Below are positions 12,443-25,900 of a stretch of 64,000 bases of DNA, piece after piece. A model generated the notes under the pieces. The model was not told the DNA's origin and made no database searches. It saw only the letters and a list, made by a program, of their open reading frames with translations. The DNA comes from Acanthosepion pharaonis. Taxonomy: Eukaryota > Mollusca > Cephalopoda > Sepiida > Sepiidae. Position 1 is the stretch's first letter, and each line of letters starts with the position of its first letter. The position numbers and the translations under genes were made by a program. The stretch lies in contig CAHIKZ030001813.1 of NCBI GenBank assembly GCA_903632075.3, positions 5,650,001 through 5,714,000 of the forward strand, read 5' to 3'.

Positions 12443-13167
12443 ATTTTATTATGAAACTGATTATGAGTTATCTTGTGCTGACTATGAGTTATCTCTTGCT
12501 TGGTATTTTCTTATACATTTTCATCTGTGGCTACCAACGAGTTTATTCGCAGTGATACAGTCAGGATGAAAAACAATGTTAAGACTTCAATTGAAGCTAT
12601 AAACTGTAATGAGTTGGTCGGTCAACTTGACACCCCCAAGCAGGCACGGGAACTGTGATTGATAGCTGGCTTGTTGGTGTTTTGCATAGGTGAGTTACCA
12701 AGCTCTATGTAAAGGGCTGGAATGAGAAGGAGGGCAGTTTCAGTCTCAGAAGTGGAGACCGTGCCCATCGCTACGACAACAGGAGAGAAAGAGACGAAAT
12801 CATTTATTTTTTTGTGACACATTCCAACACATAAACAACAACAGACACTTGAAAATATTAATGTTTTCAACCACCTGATTATGCCAATCTTAGCTTCATT
12901 AGCTTGTTTTATTAATACACAAAGATGCATATTGACAAAAAAGCAAAATTAGGTTGGCAATATAATTTTGATCATTTCAAGATTGGAAAGGTTTAAGTGA
13001 GTAAACAACCAGATACCTGAGAAAAGTAAATGACATTGTTTGTATGATCAAAAAATTCCATTTAATGACTGGCCTGCAGAGAAAGGAAATGAATTCAAGA
13101 TAGATCTGACATAATTCAATAATAATGTTTACTTTGGAGTCAGATCATTAAGAAGAGTCCTACTTAC

Positions 13168-13258
13168 CAACACTAATGGAGGCAACTGTATTTAAAAGAC
13201 GAGCCATTGATCCCTTTAGGTCTTCTTCATCACAATTTAAAATCTCTGGTATTATTTC
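13168..13258 (-). CDS. ARMC9: ARMC9 coding exon 12 (last one inside the window)
   Basis: 91 nt, ending in phase 1: [20 protein letters not shown] then [10 protein letters not shown], matching the VLQLL...VVRQYMARLINAFASL segment at the start of the armadillo-type helices. AACAG acceptor, GTAAGT donor. The next exon was not found to the left. (If the start-codon exon is counted as exon 1 and the microexon as exon 6, this is the twelfth block.). Confidence 0.87.
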
Positions 13259-16200
13259 CTGTTTGGAAAGAAAAAAATTAATTAGGCCCCAGATTTATTC
13301 TGTTAAATGATTTTAATTATTGAAATAACAGGTGAAAAAAATATTTGTTCCCTTTAACGGTTCATAAACAAAAAGTTGAATAATAGATGCATGCATAGCA
13401 TATAGCATGAATCATATTTTTAGCTTATTACTTGCAAATTAGTAAAATATGGCTTTGTGATATATTTGTAAGTACAGAGTTAGTTTCCTTGTAACAATTT
13501 ATAAAGGCCAATCACATTTCAATAAAGCCCAGTGCCCACAGCTACTAATAATCAGAGTTAGTCATACCATGGGTCATTACAAATAAGTATTCAATACATT
13601 CACTGTTACTCACAGATGTCCAGCATGGAACAACATTAACATGATACATAACATGGTGTCAGAATAACATAACCTGCCCACAAGCCATACAAGAAAGAAA
13701 AAATTGGTTAAACAGCTTGACCTGGATACAAAAAAAAATGATGCAATACCTTGTTTGAAATTTGTGCCACCATTAAGAATGGATACGCATGTGGATGCCC
13801 TGAAATAACTTCAGATGAGTAAATTGGAATTAAAAATTAAAAGAAAAGTAAATAATTTTGAAATCACAAAAACTGTCAACTTCAAAGTAAACCTGGACAA
13901 AATTTACAAAGTTTAAGAATAACAATATGATTTTTATTATTCACTTGCTGTTGGAGTAACAGAAAAAGATGAGCAAAGACAGGCTAACACATTCCTACAT
14001 GTGGCCGAACTACAAACCCGAAAAATTTTCAACTCATTTGAACTTGATAAGATAAAAATACAATGTATGAAAAATAAATTCTGGGAATACTATTGACTGA
14101 AAAAAATATAGTGTACATTATACATCAGATATTTATTTTTCAGTAGGAACCAATTACCTTCATAAAAATTTAACTGATTTCTGACTGAAGTCTAAGGTCT
14201 GTAAAATTTGAAGAGTTCTAGGATGACTTAGTCAGAGACAGAATTGTATGTGATATCTTAAACAAAGGCTCTTGTGAATTAACAATTCATGGACATAATA
14301 CTAAAAAAAAAAAAATAAATAAATGCCTAGTAACCAAAGTCATTGCAAACCAAATTAAAAATCTAAATGAAGAAAAGTTAGTTTTGGCAGTAATCCTGAA
14401 TAGAGGACTGAAAAATTAAAAAAAGGGAAAATTGAAAAAAACTGGTGCCCCAATATCAGAACACCAAACATTTTTTTAACACTTCAAGAATTAAATTTAT
14501 TGTGTTCTGACTATAATGACTACAAGTAAAAGATTAAATATTTGAAAAAGACAACACAATAAATTCACTAACATTTATTAAACTTAATGGATATAATATT
14601 ACCATAATATTACCATATATATTTTAATTACTTTCATTGACTGGAACTTTTTATCAATACATTATCTCCCCTAACTGGAAGCTTTTTGTAGATATATTGG
14701 TTGCCTCTATGGTTTTTCTAGCATTTGGTGTTAAACCCATCATGGGTCACTTTGTTCATTAAAACATTTATGTTACCTTTGATTTCAGTTATTCTTTTAC
14801 AAGTATACATAAACAAGTAAGTAAAAATAATAAGCAAGAGAAAAAACATTAAGTAAAGGTAATAAGCAAGTCACTAGGTATACTGCTAGGAAAGTTGGTT
14901 CACTGTGTTGTGCAAAGCAATTTTTCTCACCCAAATCTATCTTAAGTTTTTTTCATATTTTCAATATTGCTGTCATATATGGTCTGGTGCTCCTGCTATG
15001 TATTTATAGATCCTTCATAAAATCTAAAGAGGAATATGCAATATCACTGGTCCTGGCATATCAGCTTCAGTCACATTCCCATTGCCATAATGTAGTTCTC
15101 CTGTACCTTTTCTATAAATATTTTCATGGTAATTATTCTGATGAATTTTCCTTTATGGTACCTAGACTTTATGAATCTAAATTCTGTACTAGATTGGCAG
15201 CAAGATTTCATCATTTTACAGTTAAAATGGCTAGAGGTAACTGTAAGTTCTATGCTAGCATTTTTTTTTCTCATACTTTTCACTCGTGGAACCCTCTTCT
15301 AGTTTCTTGCTTTCCAAGATTGATCTTCAAAAATGTAAATGCAATGTCAATTGTTATCTTCTGTCTTCTTAATTTCTGTTCTTTTATTGTTACTGATTCT
15401 TAATAATGTTTTTCAATTTCTTATAATCTTTCATGTTCAGTAACCTCATGCATCTTAGTGGCTTTGTTGCCTTGCATGGGGTGAAATGATGAAAAAAAAA
15501 CATTAAGGGTAATATGTAAGAGAAAAAATAGCACAAGAGAAAAAATAGAAAATATAATCAAGCATTAGAAAAAGTTCATTTTTGCAGTAATACAAATTAT
15601 TTGTGAAAATCTAAATACTTAAATAGGAAACAACAACTGAAAGAAGTAAATATAAACTGTTGCCCTCACTGCTCAGATGGTTATGAAGCTAGTGGGTGTC
15701 GTGAATAAAATTCTTATGTAAATAAGAATATGTAGAAAGTTCTTGCATTACACAATTTTGAGGGGATATTCCAATAGCAGATATACAAATGTAAGATAGA
15801 GAACAAAGAATTCAAATTAATTCACCACTGATGGGCAACTATGCAGTAACTATGCAACTATGCTTAAGGGGTGCTGGGATATTTACAATGTGATAGAGTT
15901 TAAGATAGAGAAGTTTGGTAGGCTAAGGTGCAAATATGAATTGGCAACAGATCCTTTTAAGAAAATAAAGGAAATAACAAATCCAGAGATCTCTTTCACG
16001 GTATTGTTGTAACCAGCATGTAGCGAGTCCTCTGATTAGTCAATAAATGAGCCAATGACAGTCCTGCCTAGTTTCCACTTTGGTGGACAGTTTAGAAACT
16101 CTCCTTCTTTTGACGACTTACTTTGGAGCAGTGAAAATGTACCGAGCTACTTTCTGATCAGCAACAACATGGAAAAATCAATGGACATGTATGTACCATT

Positions 16201-19200
16201 CAAATAAATATTTCTAATTATTAGAGATATATATTATTTGATATTTCATGTTACTTTAATTTCATGTCTCTTTTGTTGTCGCTCGTTATTAAAAGTGGAA
16301 CCACATTGTGTATAATTGTAATGATGTGTGCAACAAGTTAATGTAGACATTATGCTTTCCAACTAAAATACCAGTTGTAAAACAAGGGAGTTAATTCATA
16401 TATTACAATTTTTGTAACTTGAATGACTGTCTTGTTGAATGGGAAACAACACTAATAGCACTGTCATTATTAAGCAGATTTATATTTATAATCTGCTGTG
16501 TGTCTTTTCTACAAAATCAACATTATAATAAAGCATTAGACTGCTTTAATATTACAAATATTAGAGAGAATGTCCTTATTTTTCATTTGTATGTTATTCA
16601 ATGTCAGGCAAGTTACAAAATTTGATTTGAAAGCATATTTTAAGTCTATATGTAAAATATCATTAATAGTAGATCAGTTTATCATAATCCCAATGCAAAA
16701 AAGATACTGAATGCTGATTATTTGAAAGTACAAATATATATTTACCTTAAATGAACTGGTTGAGGAACAGCCTAATAAATCATTATGAACATATGCAGTA
16801 ATATTCAATGTCCTCTGTTGTGGGGAGGTTTGAGTTAACCGCTGAAAAAATTAAATCTCTCACCAATAAAGTTATTAATTATAATTTTTCATAGAACACA
16901 TACACACAAAAGACTTCTTCAATTTAAATAATTCAGCTAGCAGCTAACTGGAATCAGGGCAATTAAAAATATTTTTTAAAAAATATACCAGCCACCTAGC
17001 ACTTAAAAGTTACCCTGATGATAACTGAAGAATTAATGGACAGGATTCAGTTAATGAAAACTTGGTAAAAATTCTTCATTTGACATACATAGTCAACAAC
17101 AAAATTATTTGTACAACCATCAATTTTGAACATTTTTATCCATTTCTCATAATCTAATGCCTGTATGTTGCCAGGTTTTTTATATTTAATAAGAACAAAA
17201 AAAGAATATAAAACTCAATTTTCAGTACAATAGGTTAAATACAACAAATCTGACAGGAAAATTATGCAAAATAGGAAAAGACAAAATTATTCGTACAGTA
17301 TAAAAAATAGAAAAAACTGAACAATTTTCACAATATTAATAGTCAATAGCATTGCCTCTCATTTTTATAACTTGCTGCAATCATTTTCTAAAGTTTTTGA
17401 TGAGATTTGAACAAATCCTTTTTTTTTTTCCATTCTTCACGTTCTAATTCCTGAAGGTTTTTTGGTGACCAACAATTTATTCATACTTTCATAGATTTTC
17501 AATAGGATTCAAGTCAGGACTCATTGAAGGCCATGGCAGAACTGTAATCTTCTTTTTCAGAAGCCATACTGATTTAGATGTATGTTTGGGGTCAATCCTA
17601 AAACATCATCAAGCTGCCCCCATGTTTTAATGTTGCCACTGTGTTCTTTGGAAGGAAAGCCTCACCTTTCCTGCACCAAATCACCTGTACATTATTATGC
17701 CCAATTAGATCAATTTATTTCATCACTCCATAGTACTTGTTCACAAAAGCAATTTTTTTTGTTCAATTTTATTTCGCAAAACTAAACCAAGCAACAATGT
17801 GACATGGTTTGTGAAGAGGAGTTTATTGTGGTTGGTTTATACAATTCATTTTTATTTAAACAATGTTGCACTCTGCGAGTACTTATGCTGATGCCCATCA
17901 TATCCAAGCTTTTGGCGATGTCTTTCAAAACAACTCTTGGGTTTATGTTAACCTAGTGACACAGTTTTCATGCAGTTCTTGGAAATAATTTGAGTTTCCT
18001 TTCATGCCCAGGCAAATTCTCTGTCATGCCAAACTGTTTAAACTCCTTTATAACAGACTGTACTGTAGATCTAGCGATAGTTAACTGGTTTGGAATAGTG
18101 CTGTAACTATTTCCCAACTTGTAGAAATTAATAATTTTCTGTCTCAAGTCAACACTAAGATTCTTTGTCTTCCCCATCATGTTGTTAATGTAAGAATAAC
18201 AATGGTGACACACTATGCACCACGTGATCTTCTTTGTTGGAATTATCACAAATATTCTACTGAATAAATAGTTTAGAAGGCTTCACTGATAAAATAATTA
18301 TGTAAATTACTTATATTTACATGAATCAATCAATTTAAAACAATGTTTTCTACTGTACGAATAATTTTATTTTTTCCTATTTTGTATAATTCATCTGTCA
18401 AATTTGTTGCATTTAACCTATTGTTCTGAAAATTGAGTTTTATATTCTTTTTTGTGCTTATTAACATAAAAAACCTGGTATCATACAGGTATTAGATTCT
18501 AAGAAATTGATAAAAGTATTCAAAATTGATGGGTGTATAAATAATTTCATTGTTGACCATATATAAATGCATATATGCATATCTGCAAATGTAAATATAC
18601 CTCTACAATAGAAACACACAAACATGTCATGCTTCTGATTAATAAATGCATCATATGTATGAAAAAAAAAACAGTCTGGCTGATACCAGACTGGTCTGAC
18701 CTAATGAAAAAAGCATTACTCCAAGCATACATAGTTTGTAGCAAACAATCACATGATGTTATTTAACCAATGAAAATCAATGGTGCCAAATTTGAGTTCT
18801 TGGGAACTATGAGAAAAATCTTTTTTTTTCACTCATGGCTTTGCAGGATTTGGACAGCCCAATTCAGCAGTGTGCACAACACCCAATATTTAGAGTGATA
18901 AATCTTATGAACATGACCTTACATAAAGAATGAGCATAGAGTAGACATGTGAAGTAAGTCTGGCTCAGTTCACTTTCACAAGTAATTTATACAAACATTT
19001 CTACATGCACAAGACTATCATAGACATACAATATTTTCTCATTATTTACTTTCGCCAAATTTTTATCCTTTTTTAGTTCTGAAAATATCAACTTAATTTT
19101 TGTTTGTGAAATTGACAGTTGTCAGCAAATATTCAAGAAAGGCAACTGGAATGTTGTCCCTAAGGAAATAAATAGCAGCATGTGATTTCTACATAGTCAA

Positions 19201-19857
19201 ATATTTTTCTAATCATGAACATTTCCGCCAAAGAAAAAGAAGCCTCCAGATTTACCTTTAAGAAAGCTGCTCATAATTGATTTGAATAGAAGCAAGGAGA
19301 ACAAGCCAACTGTTGATGTCTGGCCGACCCTCAACATCACCACCGTGACTTTGGTCAACCGACCTGACACACATATTCACTTGAGACCCACTCTCTTCCA
19401 AACAGCCACACCATGCCCACATTAACATTTTGCTCAAATCTGCTGTATTGGTAATACAAAAGAGTGTTATATTTACAATCTTTTTCTTTTGCTTCACTGC
19501 TATTTCATTTGTTCTTCTGTGCTACCATATGTGTGTTCATAACAATTTGTTGGTAGAAGTACATCACTATGCTTTGAGTCTATTCCTTTATTTTGACTAA
19601 TAAATACACTTACTGACTATGAATTTAATGATAACCACTGATTATTAATCAAAATTAGATATTGTAGTCACCAATCCTTTTATCAAATTCATTCAGACAA
19701 AAATCGAAAAAGTTCAATATGAAGATTTGTACTCACCCATCGTAAGGCCTGCAGTAAAAGGGCTTTTTGGTTACTCCCAGTATTCATTAGGTCACGTTTC
19801 ACTTTGGAATAATCTAAAGGCGTGTCAGCTTTCTTTTGTGAAGATCTAGAATTTACA

Positions 19858-19923
<66 letters not shown>

Positions 19924-22900
19924 CATATGTATATGCATGCATACATATATGACAGAGGAAGGTGAAGTAGAAAGGAATATGGAGATTGTATGTCAAAACT
20001 CTTTCAAAATCAACTTTTTTTTTCTGTTCTCTTTGCCTCAACATTTTTGCTGAAATAATACTTGTCTATGAGGAATTAAAAAAAAAATATGCAGGATGTT
20101 AATGTTTTTGCTGCTTGACTATCTAATGGATTTTATTTCAGATATCTCATAATGAAAAGCCAATAAGTATATAAAGGATTTATGGTAAAGTATGTTGACT
20201 GATAAAGTAAGTCATAATGAAAATTATAAAAAGTCTAACCTTGGAATTATTTAATGAATTAGCTTATAACTAGGTTTTCTCTCTTTATGTGCTATGTCTC
20301 TTGAGGATGTAGAAAATCATGGCTCCCCAAAACTTCCTGTTTTTGCCACTTTCAGTACATTATGCTTCTTTATGAACACATTTTACTTGCTCCATATCCC
20401 ATTTAATCAAACTCTTCAAGTTGGTTATTCTGCTTCTCTTGTATTCAGTGTGCCTTATGAGTATTAAATTTTCCATATCTTCTTCCCTTATTGTGGGTTC
20501 CAAAAATTTCAGCTATCCTTTTTTATTGTTAATAGCAGTTTCTTTATATTTCTTGTTTTCTGTAAACTTTTTCATTTTTCATATAGTCTGTCCATGTTAC
20601 TCTCAAAATTTTGCTATACTATGCTTCAAATTAGTTCTCTTTCTGAACCACTATACATGTCATCTGGGTGTGAATGCTAATAAATCAAATCAAAAAAAAG
20701 TTGTCCTCTGCACAGTGGCTCCAGCCATCACATCTGGCCCACAAAACAAATCCTCTCAAAAATCTAAAATACAGCATAAAAGAAGCTAATCATGAATGTT
20801 TCTGCCAAAGAAAAAATGAGCTCAGGAGTCTCCAGATTTGCCTTTAAGAAAACTGCTCATAAATGGCTGGAACAGAAGCAAGGAGAACAAGCCAACTGTT
20901 GATGCCTGGCAGGCCGTCAATATCACGATCCATGACTTTGGTCAACCAATCTGACACACATATTCACTTGTGACCTACTCTCCTCCAAACAGCCACACAA
21001 TGCTCACACCAACAATTTGTTTGAATCTGCTGTTTTGGCAATACAAAAGAGTGTTATATTTACAGCTTTTGTCTTTTTTTCCTTTCACCTCACTGCTGTT
21101 TCATTTGTTCTTCTGTGCTACCATATGTGTGTTCATAACAATTTGTTGGTAGAAGTACATCACTATTTTTTAAGTCTATTTCTTCATCTATGATGAAACT
21201 GTCCAGCACTCACTGCCATTCAGGACCCATTTATTGTTTCTAGACATTTTCATATATCTTAATACCTTGCCCAGTCTCTGAAAAGTATCCTTTATTATTT
21301 CTTCAGCCTCTAGATTATAGCATCAGATTTTCCATTTTTTGTTTCTACAATATCCAAATACTTAAATTTATGGACCTGCTTGATATTTACATCTCTGATA
21401 TGTAACTTACAAATGACACTCATGCATTCTGTCATACTGCAGTTAATAAAATGGCCTTACATTTTACTTTTTAACAATCTTGTTTAACAGTTCTTTTAGT
21501 TTTCATTCTGGATTTACTACCAGCATAGTGTTGTCCACATAGCATATGTTATTATGGTTACATCCACTGATAATAAATCCTGTTAAGTCTTTTAGTTCTC
21601 TTAGAATTATCTCACTGCACAGGTTAAATAAATCCAATGAGAAAACACATCTTTGTCAGATGCCTCTTTCTATTTTTGTGTATTGAATTAACTTATTCTC
21701 TATCTGCATGTAAGCTCTTTGTTCCTGTCACAAGTTATAGATTATTTGACTATCTTTTCTGTGTAGACCAAATTATCTTAATATTTCAAGGAATTCTTTG
21801 CTTTATACATTATTGAAGGCTTTGGGGGAATCTGTAAAGTATTGGTATAGATATTTCTGTTGCTCACTCTGATAGCATTTCCAACATGAAAACTGCATTT
21901 CTCATTCTAGTGACTTGAACAAAGCTAAATTATTCTTGCCTATTTTCCAATCTAATTCAGATCTCAGTTCTATTCTTTAGAATCCTAATTATTACTTTTG
22001 TTATGTAGCTCATCTTATTTTTCAATGGAGATTGCATTAATTTGGAACTGATTTCTTTGGTCTACAGTGGTCCTCAAGTATTTTACCAAAGTGATATATC
22101 ATCTCAGGCTTTCAGTGTCCCTATTACGATCTCATCTGTTCCTCTCATCTCAGTTGTTCCTCTTCATTTTGGCCAGTGCTGACTTGACCTTAGATTTTAG
22201 TATAATGGGTTCTTCCATGCTTTTATGCATTGTAGATTTTTCTCCTCTGTTGCCATGAATGAATTTTCCTCTATACTTGTACCATTGTCACAATATCCAT
22301 TCTTTTTCTGTTATGCTTGTTCCTATTTTACATTTTACATATCCTGCCAAAGAACATATTTTCTGCCATGTTATTTCTTTTATCTTTTGCTGTATACATG
22401 CTATCTCTGTGTTATTTTTGTTTCTGAGATGAGGAATTGTCAATTTGATTTGTTCAAACTACTGTTTTCATCTTTGTTATATAAATATTATAGACAAAGT
22501 GTTTCTATAATAGCAAAATAATGAAAACCTGAAGATAGCCAGAGGGTACTGAAAAATATCTATAATAGCTTCTATAAAAATCAAAAATGGGGACAATACT
22601 TTGAATAAATCAAATCATATATCTGTGTTCTGTAGTTTGTTTTTTATCTTTATGCATTTTTAGTCATTCCACTTTAGCTTGCTTGCACTGTTTTTAGTTA
22701 ACACCATATATTCTGCACCATTTTTTGGTATTATCTGCTATCTTTCTTTCATTTGATTGAGAATTTAATCTGCCATTCAACACTTTTATTTTCTTTCTTA
22801 TTTTGGAATAATTTATTTTGCTTTTTTGTCACAAGTGGTTCTCATAAGTTTCTGACCTGCTCCAGTGTTTCATATTTATTCTTATGGTCACATTTATTAG

Positions 22901-25900
22901 TTTTCAACTAAAATTATTGTGAAGTTTGTCATTTTGCAGTTTTATACAATGCTTTGGGTTTCTTTAAATGTCTATAGTATTACATTTAGTTTGCTTTAAT
23001 AATAGGAGGTGATCATTTCTGTAGTTAGCACTTGGCTGAGTTTTAAAGTGCAAAACTGCATGTCTAAATTGTTTGTTAACAATCAACAAGCAGTTTTGAA
23101 TTCTGAAATTTTTTTTTTTTTTTTGCATCTCCCTCTGGGCTTTTCATTATTCAAAAGTATCTTGGGTGTTCTTCAAGGTAAGTGATGGTTATTACTTGTG
23201 TACAAATGAACCCATTTTTCTCTGTGATCATTGTATGATTTAAGTCCATACCAACCATTTGATTATCTTGTTTTTTTTTTAAAAGTAAAATAATACTAAT
23301 CAAGTGATGCTACATTGTCAAATATCCTGGTGCAAATTGTGACAAATGGGACACTATCCCTGCACGGGTCCTCCACTGGTCATTTCAGCTTGAAGGATGG
23401 TTCAATGGACTTAGAAGGTCATTACACTGGACACTGGTTACTCCAAGGGGCATTATTCCTAGTAAAGAAGCCATCCTTAACCCATATTGTGTTAACTTCA
23501 TCCTGAAGTGGTCTTCCACCGTGGGGTTGAAATGTTGGCAGACCCTAGCTAGAGTAATATTGCATAACTAGAATAAGGATTGTTTTTCTGGGTTGGAATG
23601 AAACAGAAAATAACAGAACTAAAAGATCAGAGTATATCTTGCAAAAAACAACTGCACACTTTGATTCATCTCATCTACAAACTACAAATCTAAATATATT
23701 TTTGCTTTTCATTATTTGGTTGATCAGATTTCTAAAAATTTGGTCACTGGCACTATGGAAGAAAGTGTTTGTATGTTCACACATGTTTGGTGTTATAATT
23801 GAGGAATCCCAATTTATATCTCTTAATACCAGCTTGAAACACCAACTAGGGTTTTTTCTTTCCAAATCACATCACTAACTACTTTGCAACTCAAACTGAC
23901 TCCTTTTCATGAACTTTGCTACCACACTTGTTAAATTGATAGATCAATGAAATGAAATTAATTAATTTCATTTTTGCAAGGCTTTATTTGTTCACATGTG
24001 CCTCTCGAAAACAGATGTTCCCTCTGTTCTAGAATCTGAAAATTAACTCCTCAAAATCTTTTTTTTTTTGTTTTGAAAAATGGATTTCCTTACAATTCTT
24101 CTAAGTTCAGGTAGCCGATATTTTAACAACTTTTAACCCAAGAGACTTTATCCTTAGAATCAATCACCTGTTGAAACACATATCTCTCCTGGGAAGTGTG
24201 TAGCAGGAAAGTGCACGGGTTTGCCAGTTATATTCAATCTTACTAGTTTTCTTCTGGTTAAATTTATGTTCAACTACATCTAATTAACCTTTTTAAGCAG
24301 TTATTTTTCTCTATTGCATTTCATTACATGAGTAGAGAAACCCTTTTTTAATCCTCCTCAATTCTGCATTCCCAAAATAGGCCCAATGAATATTAAACCA
24401 CCAACAACAAGCATATCTGGGCAGCAGCTGCTGATGCAGATTTTTTTTTCTTCTTCTTCTTCTTCTTCTATGTGTCAATGTTGCTTCAAGACTTTGGCAA
24501 TCATGGCTCTTCAGAATTTCTTGTCCTTTATGGCTCTTAATAAATTTTGTCTTTTTGCTATCTCTGCTAAACCGTGTTCCACCAACCTTTTACTCAAACT
24601 TGCCAGGTAGGTTATACATTGTTTTCCTTTGTCCCTTTTGCCTTCAATCTGTCTAGTGAGTATCAGATTTTCCAAGCCCTCTTTCCTCGTTATGTGCCTT
24701 AGAAATTTCAACTATCTCTTTCCGATGTCAAGTATAAGTGTTCTTTTTGTTTCCATTTTCTCTAAAACTTTTTTATTGATCACATGCTCAGTCCATGGTA
24801 TTCTCAGCATCCTTCTGTAGAACCACATTTCTCTTGCTTCAAGCCTCTTCTTCATCTTTGAGTAAATTGTCCAGAATTAACTGCTATATTGGGGGATAGA
24901 TACTGCATATTTCGAATTACTATAATGGTCTGTTCTGTTGACTGTTCATCCAGAAGTTTTCAATTTTTATCATTTTTTTTACAATGATATATAAATAAAC
25001 AGTAATGAGAAAAAGATACTGTCAAAGCCGCGTTAAGCAAAAACAATTTATGATATAAAAAGCTCAGCTTTTTTATTTACCTTCTACATTATCCTCATTC
25101 CTCAGTCCATTACTGGCCTGTGTCATTCCCAGCCCAGACTTGTGTAAATATTACATATCATGTTGGATATAGAGTGTTGCTGGGATATTTGAATTGTTAC
25201 TTTATTGAATAATTTTGCAATCCTCAAAATTTAAAATGAGATTAATTAACAGGGTTGAAAGAGTGGATATGAACTTAAATGTAGCACAAAAATGAGAACT
25301 AACTAAGAAATTAGAACAAGGCATCACAGTAGAATAGGTCTATGAAATTTATAGCATAAAGAAAACAGTTTATAATATATATAAGTCAAAAGTTGTGAGT
25401 CTTCTTTAAAATATAATGTTGATCTTTCTAAATGTGATTATTAGTCATTCTGGGTGATCATAATTAAGAAACATCATCAGCAGAGTGTGAACCAATTGAT
25501 GCTGGACATTGTCTTTAAGCTAAATTTGCTAACTCTTGCTTCAGTTTCTCCTCCAAATCTTGGTTTCAGGCTCTTTCCCAATGCCATAATGTAGCTTCCC
25601 TGTACCTTTTCTATAAACACTTTCATGGTGATTGTTCTGATTAACTTTGCTCCATGGTACCTAGACTTTATAAATTACTAGTACTAGATTGGCAGCAAGG
25701 TATCATCATTTTACAGTTAAATTACTTAGATGTAACTGTAAATTTGATGCTAACAGTTACTTTTCTTACACTTCTCACTTGTGAAACATTCTTTTGACTT
25801 CTTGCTTTCCAGTCAACTTTAGCGTTCAAAAATGTAAATGCAATGTCAGTTGTTATCTTCTGTTTTATTGATTCCTGTTCTTTTATAATTCTTGCTCCTT

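Noticed and set aside
12622..12930. 102-codon minus-strand open frame.
   Set aside because: It matches no ARMC9 segment or protein family that I recognise, and composition is not exon-like; treated as chance.
19689..20053. Open frames made of alternating Tyr-Ile repeats.
   Set aside because: They are translations of the (AT)n microsatellite.
20421..22521. Several plus-strand open frames rich in hydrophobic residues.
   Set aside because: They are antisense shadows of the minus-strand LINE.
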